Shown here: one piece after another, positions 5,296-6,884 of the stretch
Layout: each line of letters begins with the position of its first letter
How positions within the stretch are numbered: the stretch's first letter is position 1
From: JBARKJ01 sp049801375
GTDB taxonomy: Bacteria; Nitrospirota; JACRHJ01
Direction of reading: 5' to 3'
Assembly: GCA_049801375.1 (NCBI GenBank)
Contig: JBARKJ010000134.1
Location: 1-6,884, forward strand
DNA: 6,884 nucleotides
Translations under genes and position numbers: made by a program
The notes under the pieces: model-generated
What the model was told of the DNA's origin: nothing
Database searches by the model: none
The model's input: the letters and a program-made list of their open reading frames with translations, nothing else

Positions 5296-6510
5296 ATGAA
5301 AGTCACTGAGATAAAAAAAGGCATTTACTGGGTCGGGGCGGTCGATTGGGGCATCCGCGATTTCCACGGCTATATCATCCCGGAAGGAACTTCCTACAAC
5401 AATTACCTCATCATGGACGACAGCCCCACGCTGATCGATACCGTGAAGCATGACTTCGCCCACATAACGCTGGATAATATCCGTTCGCTCATAGACCCCC
5501 ATAAAATCCGTTACGTCGTCATAAACCATATCGAGCCGGACCACGCCTCGTCGGCAGTCGAGATAATGGAAGCGTGTCCGCTCGCAACGATGTACATGAC
5601 GGAGAAGGGCCGAAACGGCCTGGCAAAATACTTCGACATATCGAAATGGACCATCCATACCGTAAAGACGGGCGACAGGCTGCCCATAGGCAAGCGGACG
5701 CTGATGTTCGTCGAGACGCCGATGCTCCATTGGCCCGATTCAATGTTCACATACGTTCAGGAGGAAAAGCTCCTCTTCAGCCAGGACGTCTTCGGCCAGC
5801 ATATCGCCACGGCCTGCCGGTTCGACGACGAGTACACAGACTGCGAATCCGTCTCCATGCTCGAGGACGCGGTGCTGGACTACTACGCGAACATCCTGAT
5901 GCCTTTCGGGAGCTTAACCAAGATGAAGCTCGACGAGGTGGCGAAGCTTAAACTTGAAATCGATATGATAGCCCCGGACCACGGGATAATATGGAGGAAG
6001 GGCGTATCCAAGATAGTCCGGATGTATCAGGACATGGCGTCTTTAAAGGCGCGGCTGTCCGTGGCGATAATCTACGATACCATGTGGGAGAGCACGGCAC
6101 AGATGGTCCAGCCAATTTTAAACGGGGTGCTGGACGGCGGCGTGGAGTGCAAGGTCATAAAGCTCCGGGCAACTCCGATGAGCGTGGCGGTAAAGGAGCT
6201 GTGGAGGGGCCGGGGCGCGATAATCGGGTCGCCCACTTTAAATAACGGATTATTCCCCTCCGTGGCGGAGTTCCTGCGCTACCTCCGAGGTCTCCGGCCA
6301 AAGGGGAGGCTGATGGGCGCGTTCGGGAGCATGGGCTGGAGCGGCGGCGCGGTCAAGGAGGCGTACGGCGAGTTCGAGAAGATGGGACTGGAAGTAGTCC
6401 AGCCTGGCATTGAATGCATTCATCGCCCCGACGCCACGGATGTTGAGAAGTGCTACCAGTACGGCCTTGAGTTCGCGAAGCGGGTAAAGGAGTACGACGG
6501 GAAGTTCTAA
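5296..6510 (+). CDS. fprA: Flavodiiron protein, class A (A-type flavoprotein; O2/NO reductase)
   Basis: Cytoplasmic enzyme that reduces O2 to water and/or NO to N2O, protecting anaerobes. The 404 residues match the two-domain class A length. The N-terminal metallo-beta-lactamase-like domain (about 1-245) has the full diiron ligand set: HIEPDH (H78, E80, D82), H145 in TPMLHWPDSM, D164 in FSQDVFG and H229 in IAPDHGIIW. The C-terminal flavodoxin domain (about 252-400) has the FMN phosphate loop TMWEST (262-267), SPTLNNGLFP (312-321) and GSMGWSGGA (344-352). There is no rubredoxin or flavin reductase fusion, so electrons must come from a separate rubredoxin, ferredoxin or F420H2-type donor, which is not encoded next to it. 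The ATG has GGAGGT 7 nt upstream. Its stop overlaps the stop of the convergent PAS gene by 4 nt. O2 versus NO preference cannot be read from these motifs. Confidence 0.97.
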   Translation: MKVTEIKKGIYWVGAVDWGIRDFHGYIIPEGTSYNNYLIMDDSPTLIDTVKHDFAHITLDNIRSLIDPHKIRYVVINHIEPDHASSAVEIMEACPLATMYMTEKGRNGLAKYFDISKWTIHTVKTGDRLPIGKRTLMFVETPMLHWPDSMFTYVQEEKLLFSQDVFGQHIATACRFDDEYTDCESVSMLEDAVLDYYANILMPFGSLTKMKLDEVAKLKLEIDMIAPDHGIIWRKGVSKIVRMYQDMASLKARLSVAIIYDTMWESTAQMVQPILNGVLDGGVECKVIKLRATPMSVAVKELWRGRGAIIGSPTLNNGLFPSVAEFLRYLRGLRPKGRLMGAFGSMGWSGGAVKEAYGEFEKMGLEVVQPGIECIHRPDATDVEKCYQYGLEFAKRVKEYDGKF

Positions 6511-6884
6511 GTGTCTTTATTAGCCCTGTTGGAGATTTCCATGAAAGTCTCCAGCAGGGCCTCTTTCCCCTCAAGAGAAATCGCGCGCACTGATTTCAAT
6601 ATCGGTATCCTGTCCCCGCCACTTGTGAGGATAACCCCCTCCGACAAGTTTATAGGCATACCCAAGTTTATGATGGGACATTTGTTTAACTCAGTAGGAC
6701 AGACCAGGTCTTCACACATTTTATTTACAATGTCGGTCTCAGACTCATAGCTCATCATCTCAAGCGCAGTCTTGTTGACCATCCTTATAACGTGGTCGCA
6801 GTCTATGACCATTATCCCGAAATTCACGTTGTCGAAGATATCCTTCAAGGTCTTGTTTGAATGGGCCACCAGTTCCTCGGCCTG
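6507..6884 (-). CDS. PAS-domain sensor protein, C-terminal part (N-terminus beyond window edge)
   Basis: The frame is open to the right edge, so the 125 visible residues are only the C-terminal end; an internal GTG at 6869 is not needed as a start. They begin with a linker-like QAEELVAHSNKTLKD, then a single PAS domain (about 14-120): IFDNVNFGIMVID, a helical part, and a cysteine-bearing loop C57-x4-C62-x6-C69-Pro. The domain closes with IPILKSV and EALLETFMEISNR, which resembles the PAS domains of many signalling proteins of anaerobes, where the equivalent end reads 'LLESFVDI'. The protein stops within a few residues of the domain, so no kinase, GGDEF or AAA+ output module follows; any output domain must precede the PAS domain. 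The ligand is unknown; the clustered cysteines might sense redox or bind metal, but this is speculation. It faces fprA tail-to-tail, and part of its 3' end forms the fprA hairpin. Confidence 0.8.
   Translation of the reverse strand, partial: QAEELVAHSNKTLKDIFDNVNFGIMVIDCDHVIRMVNKTALEMMSYESETDIVNKMCEDLVCPTELNKCPIINLGMPINLSEGVILTSGGDRIPILKSVRAISLEGKEALLETFMEISNRANKDT
6523..6560 (+). terminator. Long hairpin after fprA, likely transcription terminator or 3' stability element
   Basis: Starting 13 nt after the fprA stop, 6523-6535 pairs with 6548-6560 in a 13-bp stem with one G-U wobble (6529 with 6554). The 12-nt loop can add a further TTTC/GAAA stem. The following stretch (6561-6572) is pyrimidine-rich but not a clean T-run, so it may stop transcription only partly or protect the mRNA end. 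The stem lies wholly within the coding end of the minus-strand PAS gene. In that gene's RNA the wobble becomes a C-A mismatch, so the hairpin is better formed in the fprA transcript. Confidence 0.55.

Noticed and set aside
5574..6245. Plus-strand alternative frames inside fprA
   Set aside because: Arg- and Gly-rich out-of-frame translations of fprA, whose own frame has complete catalytic motifs.
1..6884. Mobile elements, CRISPR arrays, tRNA or rRNA genes, or a new defence cassette
   Set aside because: No transposase, integrase, spaced repeats, RNA gene signatures or unknown multi-gene cassette could be found; nearly every base is assigned to recognised families or short regulatory gaps.

Overview
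The window looks like ordinary chromosome from an anaerobic or microaerophilic Gram-negative-type bacterium, GC-rich in its codons. The evidence is a class A flavodiiron protein, a small clostridial-type 2[4Fe-4S] ferredoxin, a GH57 alpha-glucan enzyme and a DUF1571 protein with an export signal. This combination is common in Desulfobacterota, Nitrospirota and related uncultured phyla. That placement is inference; nothing here fixes the taxon.

Layout. Most of the window is read on the minus strand. From right to left after a promoter at 4490-4518: a structured leader of about 155 nt, rpsB (S2), a 113-nt spacer with a branched hairpin, tsf (EF-Ts), pyrH (UMP kinase, probably starting at a TTG inside tsf), frr (ribosome recycling factor, ATGA overlap with pyrH) and a 56-residue ferredoxin (TAATG overlap with frr). 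After 105 nt comes the start of a GH57 branching-enzyme-like gene that runs off the left edge. Upstream of rpsB, on the same strand, is a DUF1571 gene for an exported LolA-like protein. Divergent from it, 58 nt away, is fprA (flavodiiron protein) on the plus strand. fprA ends tail-to-tail with a PAS-domain sensor gene on the minus strand that runs off the right edge; their stop codons overlap, and a 13-bp hairpin that could end the fprA transcript lies inside the PAS reading frame.

How the genes fit together. rpsB-tsf-pyrH-frr is a classic conserved translation and nucleotide cluster. The usual followers in many bacteria (uppS-cdsA-dxr) are absent and a ferredoxin takes their place, apparently translationally coupled to frr. 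The flavodiiron protein would remove O2 or NO using electrons from a small redox carrier; whether this ferredoxin feeds it cannot be told from sequence.

I found no new defence system, mobile element, CRISPR array, tRNA or rRNA. The points most worth a second look are RNA-level: the rpsB leader, the rpsB-tsf spacer structure, the hairpin embedded in the PAS gene, and the overlapping starts of pyrH and the ferredoxin.
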